Part shown: positions 1 through 7,328 of the stretch, in pieces
Layout of the letters: every line of letters begins with the position of its first letter
Numbering within the stretch: position 1 is the first letter of the stretch
Origin: Planctomycetia bacterium
Lineage (GTDB): Bacteria; Planctomycetota; UBA1135; UBA2386
Assembly (NCBI GenBank): GCA_005776365.1
Contig: SXPK01000069.1
Location: forward strand, 1 to 34,215
DNA length: 34,215 nucleotides
Reading direction: 5' to 3'
Made by a program: the position numbers and the translations under genes
The notes under the pieces: model-generated
What the model saw: only the letters and a program-made list of their open reading frames with translations
Database searches by the model: none
What the model was told of the DNA's origin: nothing

Positions 1-536
1 ACCACCGGCACGCCCGCAAGCAGCGCGCAGGCCATCTTCTCTCCCATTCCCCAGGCTGGGAAGTTGAACGCGTTGATGTGCAGCGCGACTCCGGGCCTTG
101 GTGTGAAGATGTGTTGCCCAAAAAAACGAGGGGTGCGGCCGAGTTGAATGCCATCGCCGTCGAGCCAAGCCCCAGCTGCAGGCAACACAGACCCGAGGCC
201 GCCGTAGTAGGCGAGGGTGCCAGTCATGCCATCGAGGTCGAACTTCGCATCGCCTCGAGTGTTGCCCCCGTTTTGCGTGCTGATCGCGATGAGTTCATCG
301 CGCTTTTCGTGCAGTAGCTTCGACAGCGATTTCAAAGCGTCACCGCGCTGCGCGAAGGTCATGGACTGCAGTGCCGGCAGCCCCTTGCTTCGGGCATGGT
401 CCAGCATCGATTGAAGGTCGATGCCGCCCTCGTGTGCCTGCGCAAGTGCCGCCTCGGTCGACGGATCGTGGAGCGTCTTGGTGGCGCCGCCACCTGCTTG
501 CCAGCTGCCGCTCACGTAGTTCTGGATCACGTTCAT
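1..536 (-). CDS. paaZ: PaaZ-type aldehyde dehydrogenase / oxepin-CoA hydrolase, N-terminal part (gene continues past the window start)
   Basis: My translation of the minus strand from an ATG at 536 runs open to base 1 (about 178 codons) and starts MNVIQNYVSGSWQAG. It matches the N-terminal aldehyde dehydrogenase domain of PaaZ, including the stretch HINAFNFPAWGMGEKMA near the window edge, which is diagnostic for the PaaZ/PaaN group of the superfamily. In that family the dehydrogenase oxidises the ring-opened semialdehyde of phenylacetyl-CoA degradation, and a C-terminal MaoC-like domain, if present, hydrolyses oxepin-CoA. The catalytic Cys/Glu and any MaoC domain lie outside the window, so bifunctionality cannot be judged. 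The ORF track lists only plus-strand shadows here because this ORF has no stop inside the window. No other paa gene is visible. It could also be a PaaN-like relative acting on another aldehyde. Confidence 0.85.
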   Translation of the reverse strand, partial: MNVIQNYVSGSWQAGGGATKTLHDPSTEAALAQAHEGGIDLQSMLDHARSKGLPALQSMTFAQRGDALKSLSKLLHEKRDELIAISTQNGGNTRGDAKFDLDGMTGTLAYYGGLGSVLPAAGAWLDGDGIQLGRTPRFFGQHIFTPRPGVALHINAFNFPAWGMGEKMACALLAGVPV

Positions 537-612
537 CAGGTCCAGACTAGCCAAGTGGCCATCTGCGCGCCGCAGCCCTGTGCGGCGAATTCGATGGATG
601 GCGGGCAGCGCG

Positions 613-640
613 TTGACCCTGGCCTGACCCCAGCTAACTT
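613..640 (+). promoter_or_regulatory. Candidate sigma-70-like promoter, possibly giving a leaderless mRNA
   Basis: TTGACC at 613-618 is followed after 16 bases by TAACTT at 635-640. The next start codon is the ATG at 647, so initiation at the usual distance would begin at or next to that ATG. No Shine-Dalgarno-like sequence precedes the ATG, which fits a leaderless transcript. The -10 match is poor (3 of 6), so this is a weak prediction. Confidence 0.25.
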
Positions 641-646
641 CGCTGC

Positions 647-1084
647 ATGACAGCAGCACGGCACCTGTGTTGGATCTTCGCCTGCATGTTGGCCTCGTGC
701 GGTATCTCCCGCATGGAATCCAACGATCCGATCAGCGCCGAGGCCGTGCGTTCTCTGGTGCCCTGGCGAACAACCGCACGCGAAGTCGTCGAGAAGCTTG
801 GTGCGCCGACGGAGGTCGTGCAGTTGGGCCGACGCTCTGCGTATCGCTACGACGCGTCGAGTTCCAAGAGTGCTGGCCTAGTTCTGTTCGTATTCAACAT
901 GTTTGCGCAGGACATGCGAACGGACCGCGTTTGGGCCTTCTTCGACGCAAACGACGTCCTCACGCACATTGGAGCCACCTACGGCACCCATCGCACCCAG
1001 TACGCACTGCCGTGGGAAGACGTGCACGAAGCAGATGACGACGCCCTAAGAGACGCGAAACGACCTGGGGTCCTGGGCAAGTGA
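647..1084 (+). CDS. BamE/OmlA (SmpA)-like lipoprotein
   Basis: This 145-residue protein has a short signal peptide ending in a clear lipobox LASC with Cys18, so it should be lipidated and anchored in the envelope. The mature part (about residues 40-125) has the order seen in BamE-like domains: a turn or helix with VVEKLGAP, then strands with a YRY core and a final strand around VWAFFDANDVLTHI. BamE itself is a small accessory lipoprotein of the outer membrane beta-barrel assembly machine, but BamE-like folds occur in many unrelated envelope lipoproteins, so a BAM role is not shown. Its stop overlaps the GTG start of the next gene by 4 nt (GTGA), indicating translational coupling. No Shine-Dalgarno sequence is visible. 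Confidence 0.75.
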   Translation: MTAARHLCWIFACMLASCGISRMESNDPISAEAVRSLVPWRTTAREVVEKLGAPTEVVQLGRRSAYRYDASSSKSAGLVLFVFNMFAQDMRTDRVWAFFDANDVLTHIGATYGTHRTQYALPWEDVHEADDDALRDAKRPGVLGK

Positions 1085-1533
1085 AGCTCGAACTCAGTAT
1101 CGCCTTCGCTTTGTGTGCCATGCTGCATGGCTCATGCATGCAGGCTGCCTACACGGTGCGATACGAAGACAATCCGGTCTCAACCGGTGTGCTGGTGCGG
1201 CTGCGCCCAGGTGAAGACGACCTGGAGTCGTGCCTCACATCCCTTGGCGCACCGCATCACGTCTTCGAATACAACTACGACGGGATGGCGTTGCTCTGGC
1301 ACCATGTCGACAGCGCAGCATGGGCAGTGACTGTCAGCATGAATGTCGCCCGCAACGCACCTGGAGCTCGGTTCTCGATGGACTCCGACTCCGCAACCAT
1401 GCCAGGCGCGATGCTGTGGTTCGACCGCGACTGCAGATTGATCAAATGGCGGCAAGGATTGATGCGCGACCTGAAGCCAGGCTTCCGACCTCGTCCAGCC
1501 GACCTCGAACAACAGGATCGGGACGATCGCTGA
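1081..1533 (+). CDS. Second BamE-like exported protein, translationally coupled to the first
   Basis: A GTG start at 1081 lies in the stop region of the previous gene (GTGA overlap). The 150-residue product has a hydrophobic N-terminal signal with Cys19 in the context LHGSC, an imperfect lipobox; signal peptidase I cleavage a few residues later is an alternative. The body contains LRPGEDDLESCLTSLGAP, a spaced YDGMALLWHH strand and LWFDRDCRLIKWRQG, the same order of elements as in BamE-like domains, so it looks like a distant paralog or fold relative of its neighbour. The C-terminus is charged (EQQDRDDR). It ends 20 bp before the convergent PfkB gene. The specific function is unknown. Confidence 0.7.
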   Translation: MKLELSIAFALCAMLHGSCMQAAYTVRYEDNPVSTGVLVRLRPGEDDLESCLTSLGAPHHVFEYNYDGMALLWHHVDSAAWAVTVSMNVARNAPGARFSMDSDSATMPGAMLWFDRDCRLIKWRQGLMRDLKPGFRPRPADLEQQDRDDR

Positions 1534-1552
1534 CTCGTCTCACAAGGGCTGG

Positions 1553-2452
1553 TCAGAACGTGACGAATTGCAGCAGGTCCTGATATCGACGCTCCACGGT
1601 CGCCCGGTCCGCATTCGCAATCGAATCCACGCCGACGGCTTCAACCGTAAGGCTGGCCGCGACGGTCCCGTATGCAACCGCTCGCTTCATGTTCCAAATG
1701 CTGATGGTGTCGCAACTCGCAAGGTAGCCCATGAAACCACCTGCGAAGCTGTCGCCGGCCCCGGTGGGATCGAGGACCTTCTCCGTCGGGTATGCAGGCA
1801 ACGCGTAGTGGAAGTAAGGACTGAAGACGAAGCAGCCATGTTCCCCCTTCTTGACGATCACCAGCGATGGGCCCATGGCAAGCACTGCCTTGCCTGCTTT
1901 GATCAGGTTGCTTTCCCCGGTCAGTTGCTTCACTTCCTGATCGTTCACGATGAGCCCGTTGATGCGCTTGAGGAGCGCACACAAGCCGTCGCGCTCGCGC
2001 TCGATCCACAAGTCCATCGTGTCGGCGACGACGAATTCAGGGCTAGCGACCTGAGACAGCACGGACATCTGCGTCGCTGGCGCGCCATTCGCAAGGAATA
2101 CGAAGCGGGAATCGCGGAACTTCGACGGAACCTTGGGTTGAAAGTCACCAAAGGTATTGAGCTGCACGTCAATCGTCGTGCGCGAGTTCATGTCCGCCGA
2201 GTATCGCCCGTGCCAAGTAAAGGTCTTTCCGGGCTTGGACTCCAAGCCCGCGAGATCGATGCCGCGCGACTCAAGCAGGGACCTGTGTTCTGTGGGAAAG
2301 TCCTGCCCTACCACACTGACCAAACGCACCGAAGCGAACATTCGCGCAGCCAACGCGAAGTAGGTCGACGAGCCGCCGAGACACCGCTTGGCCTCAGCAT
2401 GCGGGGTCTCGATGGTATCGAACGCGGTGGAGCCGACGACGAGCAAGTTCAT
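1553..2452 (-). CDS. PfkB-family carbohydrate/nucleoside kinase
   Basis: The protein is a ribokinase-fold (PfkB) kinase, transferring the ATP gamma-phosphate to a sugar or nucleoside in the cytoplasm. From the ATG at 2452 it is 299 residues and starts MNLLVVGSTAFDTIETP, typical of this family; the track's upstream start adds a non-conserved tail. The C-terminal signature DPTGAGDSFAGGF begins near residue 228, with the catalytic Asp at about 234, and an early Gly-Gly (CLGGSSTYFA) lies in the substrate half. The substrate is not evident: adenosine, ribose and fructose-type kinases share these motifs. It is the last gene of the minus-strand operon, 75 bp downstream of the AglD-like gene, and converges with the lipoprotein pair. 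Confidence 0.88.
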   Translation of the reverse strand: MNLLVVGSTAFDTIETPHAEAKRCLGGSSTYFALAARMFASVRLVSVVGQDFPTEHRSLLESRGIDLAGLESKPGKTFTWHGRYSADMNSRTTIDVQLNTFGDFQPKVPSKFRDSRFVFLANGAPATQMSVLSQVASPEFVVADTMDLWIERERDGLCALLKRINGLIVNDQEVKQLTGESNLIKAGKAVLAMGPSLVIVKKGEHGCFVFSPYFHYALPAYPTEKVLDPTGAGDSFAGGFMGYLASCDTISIWNMKRAVAYGTVAASLTVEAVGVDSIANADRATVERRYQDLLQFVTF

Positions 2453-2527
2453 GTGATGCGCAGCATGGCGCAGCATGGGAAACCAGACAAGGGCTCCAGT
2501 CCGAGGCAGCACTCTCCGAACTGCCGC

Positions 2528-3733
2528 TCAGGCGGAGTCAGCGGCTTCGCGTCTCACTTCTTCGTCGATGTCTTGCTTGGTTACACGATCCCGCTCGAGC
2601 AGCACCAGGAGCCCCGCTACAAGCGACCACAGGGTTGTGTGGAGTCGGTAGAGAACGGAAAGAGCCACCGCCCTCGTGCCCATGATGCGAGCGGCGCTTT
2701 CGGCAGACGCGGTCCCACCGACGTAGGCGGAACCGTAGGCCGCGAACAGTCTCTGGTACATCGCCTCGCCGAGCCCCCAGCCGTTGGGCATCAAGGGAAC
2801 TGCGCTGATGATGTTGATCACCGGCACGAGAACGAAGTACTCAGTCCAGGGCATTCCGACTCCGAGCGCATCCCCGACAAAGACGACGCTCATGACAGAA
2901 ACGACGTGGTTGAAAACTCCCGCGAGCAGGCTCGCGAGGATCACGTGCTTGTGACCGCGGTAAACGAACACGGCCTCGTCAAGCGTCTTCAGCGCATTGC
3001 CGACGGGGCGCGGCAGCAAGTCGAGCACTTGCTTGAGGTGAACAATGCTTCGAAGCCGCCGGCTGAATGCCACCATGAAGAGCAGCGTGAGTCCGCCGAT
3101 CACTCCCCAGATCGCGACAGCGATGTCGCCGAACCTGTCCAGCGCGAAGAGCACGACAATGGCCCCGAGAATGGCGAGCGAAGCGAGGCCAAGCACCCGG
3201 TCCACGATCACCGACACGATGGCCGGCGCTCGCTGCCCTGGGCAATGCTTCATGATGTATAGCGCTTTGATCAGGTCGCCACCCGTCGCGCCTGGCATCA
3301 CCGTGTTGAAGAACACTCCGATCCAAGTGAACCTCAGCGTTTCCATCAGCGTGACGGAGAGTCCGTTCACACGCAGCAGCCACCACCATCGCGCTCCGGC
3401 AACCAAAACCGTGACGAAGTAGCAAGCGGCACCGAGCGCAAGAAGCGGCAGATGGACGTTGCGACAGTAAGACCAGAACCCAGGCACGACCTCCAGCTCA
3501 CTTCCGTCTGGTTGCCGGCCAGGTCGCACTGTCTGCCCCGATCCGTCAGGCATGCGGAGTTTGATGATGTCCTCCGACCAGCCGCCTTCGATGCGAACTG
3601 GGGATTCGATCTGCTCCAAACCTGTTGGTCGAGTCACCAAGCAGTCGTCCCACTGGACGCTGCGAAACACTAGGGCCATGAGTCCGAGCACGAGCGACAA
3701 CTTCAGGATCCGAAACACCCAGGCCTTGCTCAC
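2528..3733 (-). CDS. AglD/UPF0104-type integral membrane protein (lysylphosphatidylglycerol synthase transmembrane-domain family)
   Basis: This 401-residue polytopic membrane protein has a first membrane helix near the N-terminus, then a polar insertion of about 65 residues (WSEDIIKLRMPDG region), then helices bearing the family hallmark FFNTVMPGATGGDLIKALY and the later PLMPNGWGLGEAMY. The family comprises the flippase-like membrane domain of MprF and standalone relatives (AglD, YbhN), usually linked to lipid or glycolipid handling. Start choice: the track begins at a GTG at 3739, but the GTG at 3733 has AAGGGAG seven bases upstream and overlaps the upstream stop by 4 nt (GTGA), so I prefer it. 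The soluble insertion after helix 1 is probably extracytoplasmic. Confidence 0.85.
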   Translation of the reverse strand: MSKAWVFRILKLSLVLGLMALVFRSVQWDDCLVTRPTGLEQIESPVRIEGGWSEDIIKLRMPDGSGQTVRPGRQPDGSELEVVPGFWSYCRNVHLPLLALGAACYFVTVLVAGARWWWLLRVNGLSVTLMETLRFTWIGVFFNTVMPGATGGDLIKALYIMKHCPGQRAPAIVSVIVDRVLGLASLAILGAIVVLFALDRFGDIAVAIWGVIGGLTLLFMVAFSRRLRSIVHLKQVLDLLPRPVGNALKTLDEAVFVYRGHKHVILASLLAGVFNHVVSVMSVVFVGDALGVGMPWTEYFVLVPVINIISAVPLMPNGWGLGEAMYQRLFAAYGSAYVGGTASAESAARIMGTRAVALSVLYRLHTTLWSLVAGLLVLLERDRVTKQDIDEEVRREAADSA

Positions 3734-4296
3734 CGCCACTCTCCCTTGGCACGAACCTTACTTCTCGCCACTGCAATGCTCTGCTGCTCCGAGACGGTGC
3801 GGGAGAGAAGCTCCGCTGCAAAGCGCCGCGAATCGATGCTCAGCTCTTCTAGGCACGCAACGCGGACCGGCGCGCCGGTCCGCGTGACATTGAGTGCGAA
3901 GTGAATGAGCGAGCTAACCGGAGATGCCGTCGCGATCGAAATCGATAGCTTTCCTTCTCCCACGTAGATGTCGTCGCCTTCGCGCCGCGCTGCTGCCGTG
4001 GGCGCCAGGGCTCGCAGCACTTCCAGCGCAGTTGCACTCAGCAAGCGCTGGCGGTGCACCGCGAGAAGCAATCCAGTCTCCGTGAAGCACTCCCAGACAA
4101 AATGCAGCATCTGATCGGACGCGATGCCTGGGCCATCCAGATCTGCGAGATCAGCCATCTCGTCTTGAGTAACGCGACATGCGCCAAGGAATGCCACCAT
4201 CGCGTCGCCTGCGATGCCCGTCTCTGCGAGTATCCAGTGCGCACGCAACTGGGAGCCGTCGTACGCGATCTGTCGTTCTAGCCAATGCGCGATCAT
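3730..4296 (-). CDS. DUF366 family protein
   Basis: The 188-residue product matches my memory of the DUF366 family along its whole length: YDGSQLRAHW near the start, then GIAGDAMVAFLGAC, DQMLHFVWECF, HRQRLLSATALEVL, GDDIYVGEGKLSISIA and SPVSSLIHFALNV, ending in a KVRAKGEWR tail. No biochemical function is established for the family to my knowledge. The start at 4296 is preferred over the track's 4344 because its ATG overlaps the upstream stop by 4 nt (ATGA), the same architecture as two other junctions of this operon, and because the family normally begins shortly before the YDG motif. It has no signal peptide or membrane helix, so it is predicted cytoplasmic, unlike its lipoprotein and membrane-protein neighbours. 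Confidence 0.82.
   Translation of the reverse strand: MIAHWLERQIAYDGSQLRAHWILAETGIAGDAMVAFLGACRVTQDEMADLADLDGPGIASDQMLHFVWECFTETGLLLAVHRQRLLSATALEVLRALAPTAAARREGDDIYVGEGKLSISIATASPVSSLIHFALNVTRTGAPVRVACLEELSIDSRRFAAELLSRTVSEQQSIAVARSKVRAKGEWR
3741..3747 (-). promoter_or_regulatory. Ribosome binding site deciding the start of the AglD-like gene
   Basis: AAGGGAG on the minus strand lies seven bases before the GTG at 3733 but only one base before the GTG at 3739. This spacing, plus the GTGA overlap, decides for 3733. Confidence 0.6.
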
Positions 4297-5522
4297 TGCA
4301 GGGGCCGCTTCTTTCGAAACTCTTCCCACCATGCTGCCACCCAATCACGATCGGAGTCCGAGCCCGGATCCGGCCTAGCGTGCCCATGGAGCAGACAGAA
4401 GGCCAAAGCCTCGCGTGCCGGTATCGAAGTCGTTGACAAGAACGGGTCGCCATCCAATGCCATGCGCGCGAGGTATTCCGCTGGGGCAATCTCCTGCCAC
4501 TCCTCTCGCCCAGCGATCCGAACGGATCGCAGCGCACGACCTTGGTCCAACTGACCGCACATGTGGATCAACCTCAGACGCAACGCGTCCACTTCTTCGA
4601 ACTGCGGTTCCCCTTCCTGGATCTGCTGTGGCGAGGCAGCAACCAAGGCCAGCAAGAGTGGGACGCAATCTGCGCCGCCGGAGCGATGCAGCAATTCCAG
4701 CGCGCAGATGCGGACTTCCGAGAGCTCTCTGTTCCGGCCGGCGGTCGCATCCACGATGCAGCCGCGCACTGCATGGTCGAGTGCGCGGCCGAAGGCATCG
4801 TCCGTCGCGGCTCGCAGCGCCTTCTGCTGTTCTGTGCTAGCGGCGTTCGCAAGGTCCTCCATCAATGCGAGCCTCTGCCGCCATGTCGGCAGCGGCCGCA
4901 AAGTCAGTCCACGGGTAGCACCCAAGTAGATCTGTTCCTCTGCAGGCGACAGCGGACATCCAATCGGCAAGCGAGCAGATGGTCGTAGGCGCGCGAACTC
5001 GTCTCGCCAACCGACGGCGCCCTCAAGCAGCGGGGGCCTCGGCCCCATCTCCGCCAATCCATCTGTAAGGCGAAGTCCACGCGCCGAAGCAATCTGGGCC
5101 AGGCCACTCAGCGCTACGATCCGATTGATTGGCGCCGGATCCATCTCTGCGATCCGCACCAGACGTTGCGCAGCCACTCCGCAGCGCTCAGGGTTCTCAC
5201 CAGCCTTCTCTGCCAAGACACAGGCGAGTTCCCGGACGTAGGCTGATGGATTCTCCAGTTCGCGAACGACACGCTCGCCAAACATGGGGAACAGGCACCA
5301 GCGCAGTGGATTCAGCAGGGACCACCGCGCGATGCCCCAGCTTGCTTCAACCTGAGTCCGATAAACGAGCCGCTCCGAGTCGCCCTCACCTTCCACTTCG
5401 ACAGCGCTGTCGATGTCCGTGACCACCTGGGAATAGCTGAGGTTGTTCACGGAACAACCGAGACAGGCAAGCAATGCCACGGTCTGCGACGACCTCGCCC
5501 AAAGTGCTCGGCGTCCACTCAT
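4293..5522 (-). CDS. Putative lipoprotein with HEAT-like helical repeats
   Basis: This 409-residue protein starts with a basic n-region and a hydrophobic stretch ending VALLACLGC; either Cys20 (LLAC) or Cys23 could be lipidated. The mature part is helix-rich with weak HEAT/armadillo-like units, for example YVRELACVLAEKAGENPERCG, INRIVALSGLAQIASARG and EVRICALELLHRSGGADCVPLLLALV. I do not recognise a named family. The ATG at 5522 overlaps the upstream stop by 4 nt (ATGA), and its own stop overlaps the DUF366 start the same way. Repeats of this type usually act as protein-binding scaffolds; that role here is inference. A coupled lipoprotein pair (this and the 5519-6583 gene) heads the operon. 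Confidence 0.8.
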   Translation of the reverse strand: MSGRRALWARSSQTVALLACLGCSVNNLSYSQVVTDIDSAVEVEGEGDSERLVYRTQVEASWGIARWSLLNPLRWCLFPMFGERVVRELENPSAYVRELACVLAEKAGENPERCGVAAQRLVRIAEMDPAPINRIVALSGLAQIASARGLRLTDGLAEMGPRPPLLEGAVGWRDEFARLRPSARLPIGCPLSPAEEQIYLGATRGLTLRPLPTWRQRLALMEDLANAASTEQQKALRAATDDAFGRALDHAVRGCIVDATAGRNRELSEVRICALELLHRSGGADCVPLLLALVAASPQQIQEGEPQFEEVDALRLRLIHMCGQLDQGRALRSVRIAGREEWQEIAPAEYLARMALDGDPFLSTTSIPAREALAFCLLHGHARPDPGSDSDRDWVAAWWEEFRKKRPLQ

Positions 5523-6583
5523 CGCTCGAAGACCCTTCTCCGATCCGCCACGACTTGGCGGCGGAACCCTGCGTCGTCCGCCTGTGCAGGTTCTGCCGCG
5601 ATGCCGCTACCCATGGCTGCGCAGAGCCTGGCGTCAATTTCGGCAAATGTGGCTGCCGAGGATTCAGCAGCAAGGGCCGGCAGCAACAAGGGCACTCGTT
5701 CCGCGGCGGACAGGCCGTCGGCACGTCGAGCGCCAGCGGCTCGAACGCTGGCATCGGCATCCGAGAGCGCGACTGCGCAGAACTCCGGCAAGCTCCCCGT
5801 GGGCACCACGGCTCGTAGCACGCCAATTGTTCTCAGCCGCGCATCGGCATCGCCAACTGCGATCATGCATGCTTTTTCCCCAACGTCGTCCTGCTGCTCA
5901 AGCAGGAGCCGCAAGGTCCTGAGACGAGAGTCAGCGTCCGCAGACCCCCGAAGGTCACCGAGCAGGTCGCGGACTTTGCGCGTGCGCGGCGAAGACCTAC
6001 GGGCAACTCCAGCCCGCAATTCAGCCAACGCAACCGGATGCAGTTTCTCGAATGCATCGCCTTCGATGGTCTCTCGAAGGGACGCCAGTGCAGCGGACGC
6101 GGCTTCGAAGTCGCCGCAGGACCACGCGAGTTCCGCCATTTCAAAGATCAGCCCGGGGCCGAAAGCGGATGGGTCGCGGGCTCTTGCATGACAGAGTCGG
6201 TCCAGTGCCTCACGCCGCCGCCCGACGTCCCGGAGTAGGGATGCAATCGCCACGTCCACTGCAGTGCAGGACTGCTTGGCATCGACCTGCGATAGGACGT
6301 GCAAGGCATCCTCATGGCGTTCCTCAGACTCCAGATGCGTCACGAGTTCTAGAGCCTCCGTGACGCGATCACCCTCCGATTGCATCGAGAGCCTCCAAGT
6401 TGCTTCGACTTGTGCCGCTTCCTGGGCCATGGCTCTCGGCTGCGAATCCTCGGCCTGCCCAACTGCTCGGGGCGGACGATTCTGTTCGGACTTCCAGACT
6501 GGGCTCTTAGACGGGTCGTCGTCCATCGGGGAGTGGCACGCCTGCATTGCCGCTAGGGCCAGCCCGACGTGAATCCGTAGCAT
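5519..6583 (-). CDS. Putative lipoprotein with TPR/HEAT-like helical repeats, first gene of the operon
   Basis: From the ATG at 6583 the protein has 354 residues and begins MLRIHVGLALAAMQACHSP, a plausible lipoprotein signal with Cys16 though the lipobox (MQAC) is imperfect. The middle looks TPR-like (EDALHVLSQVDAKQ, DVGRRREALDRLCHARARDPSAF, CGDFEAASAALASLRE) and the C-terminal part HEAT-like (DADARLRTIGVLRAVV, SDADASVRAAGARRADGL). The track extends this ORF in frame to 7108, adding an Arg/Leu-rich segment without recognisable features; I prefer the internal start because of the signal peptide but cannot exclude a longer product (see findings). Its stop overlaps the next gene's ATG by 4 nt. 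Function unknown; probably an envelope-exposed binding scaffold (inference). Confidence 0.75.
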   Translation of the reverse strand: MLRIHVGLALAAMQACHSPMDDDPSKSPVWKSEQNRPPRAVGQAEDSQPRAMAQEAAQVEATWRLSMQSEGDRVTEALELVTHLESEERHEDALHVLSQVDAKQSCTAVDVAIASLLRDVGRRREALDRLCHARARDPSAFGPGLIFEMAELAWSCGDFEAASAALASLRETIEGDAFEKLHPVALAELRAGVARRSSPRTRKVRDLLGDLRGSADADSRLRTLRLLLEQQDDVGEKACMIAVGDADARLRTIGVLRAVVPTGSLPEFCAVALSDADASVRAAGARRADGLSAAERVPLLLPALAAESSAATFAEIDARLCAAMGSGIAAEPAQADDAGFRRQVVADRRRVFER

Positions 6584-7328
6584 GGATCCAAGTTCTAGCC
6601 ACGGCGCATCTGGACGCACCCTAGTTTTCAGTCGCTCGATCGCGACGGCGCGGCGACGCGCATCGCTGCGTCGTCGTAGCCTTTGCTCGCGGCCCTGTTC
6701 GAGAAGGGCAACATCCGGCATCCTCAATCGGAGTCGCAGGCGAAGGACCAGTAGGCCCCCCACGTGCAAGCAGCCGAACTCGAACGACGCCGAGGGTAGC
6801 TTGACGGCTGCGGCATTCGGTGCGAGTGCTGGCCGCGCGAGCGCCAGCCAAACGAGTTGATGGACACGAAGCGTCTGTGCGAGCGGGCCAAACCAATTGG
6901 AGTCCGCCTCACTCCGGTGTAGGCGTCGGCCGGATCGACCGCGCCACGACTCGTGCTGGAAGCACAACTCGCGCTTGAGGATCGCCACAGGAGCAGCAGG
7001 TGTTCCGCTACGGCATGAGCAGCGGGATGCTATTGCCATGAGGTCGACCCTCGCTTCCCACTGATGTCGCACACAAGAGGCTGTGCCGAAAGGGCCGTTG
7101 ACCTGCACTTGTTGTTTCTGGCGCGTAACGCCGAAGCCGGGTTCCGTCGCAGTTCAGCATCTACGCTCGCCAAGGGCTTCGTGTCGTTCTACGCCGCGAC
7201 TCAAGAAACATGCGACACAGAATGGACGGCCTCGTTTTTGCCAAGCAGGCAGCAGCAGGTGCGGTAACCTGCCACCCTCTCATTCACGGTCGGCCAACCA
7301 ACGGCCAAAAGCTCTGGAGCACACGAAC
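6584..7328. other. Divergent intergenic region (745 bp) with an unresolved open minus-strand frame
   Basis: This gap separates the minus-strand lipoprotein operon from the first HEAT paralog and should hold both promoters, but I find no convincing -35/-10 pair. The minus frame of the downstream lipoprotein stays open from 6583 to 7108, with an in-frame ATG at 7039 preceded by GAGGG; the encoded segment is rich in Arg, Leu and Ala and is not recognisable. The plus-strand frame open from 7083 into the HEAT gene has non-coding-like composition. GGAG lies nine bases before the HEAT gene ATG. Confidence 0.5.

Noticed and set aside
1568-3262. 564-aa plus-strand ORF
   Set aside because: It is the antisense shadow of the PfkB and AglD-like genes; its composition (Arg/His/Asp-rich, no motif) is typical of antisense frames in GC-rich DNA.
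7255-7272. GCAGGT/ACCTGC inverted repeat upstream of HEAT paralog 1
   Set aside because: It has only 6-bp arms and no supporting context; such repeats occur by chance in this base composition.
7083-7328. N-terminal extension of HEAT paralog 1 in the ORF track
   Set aside because: It precedes a perfect signal peptide start with GGAG upstream and has no coding character.
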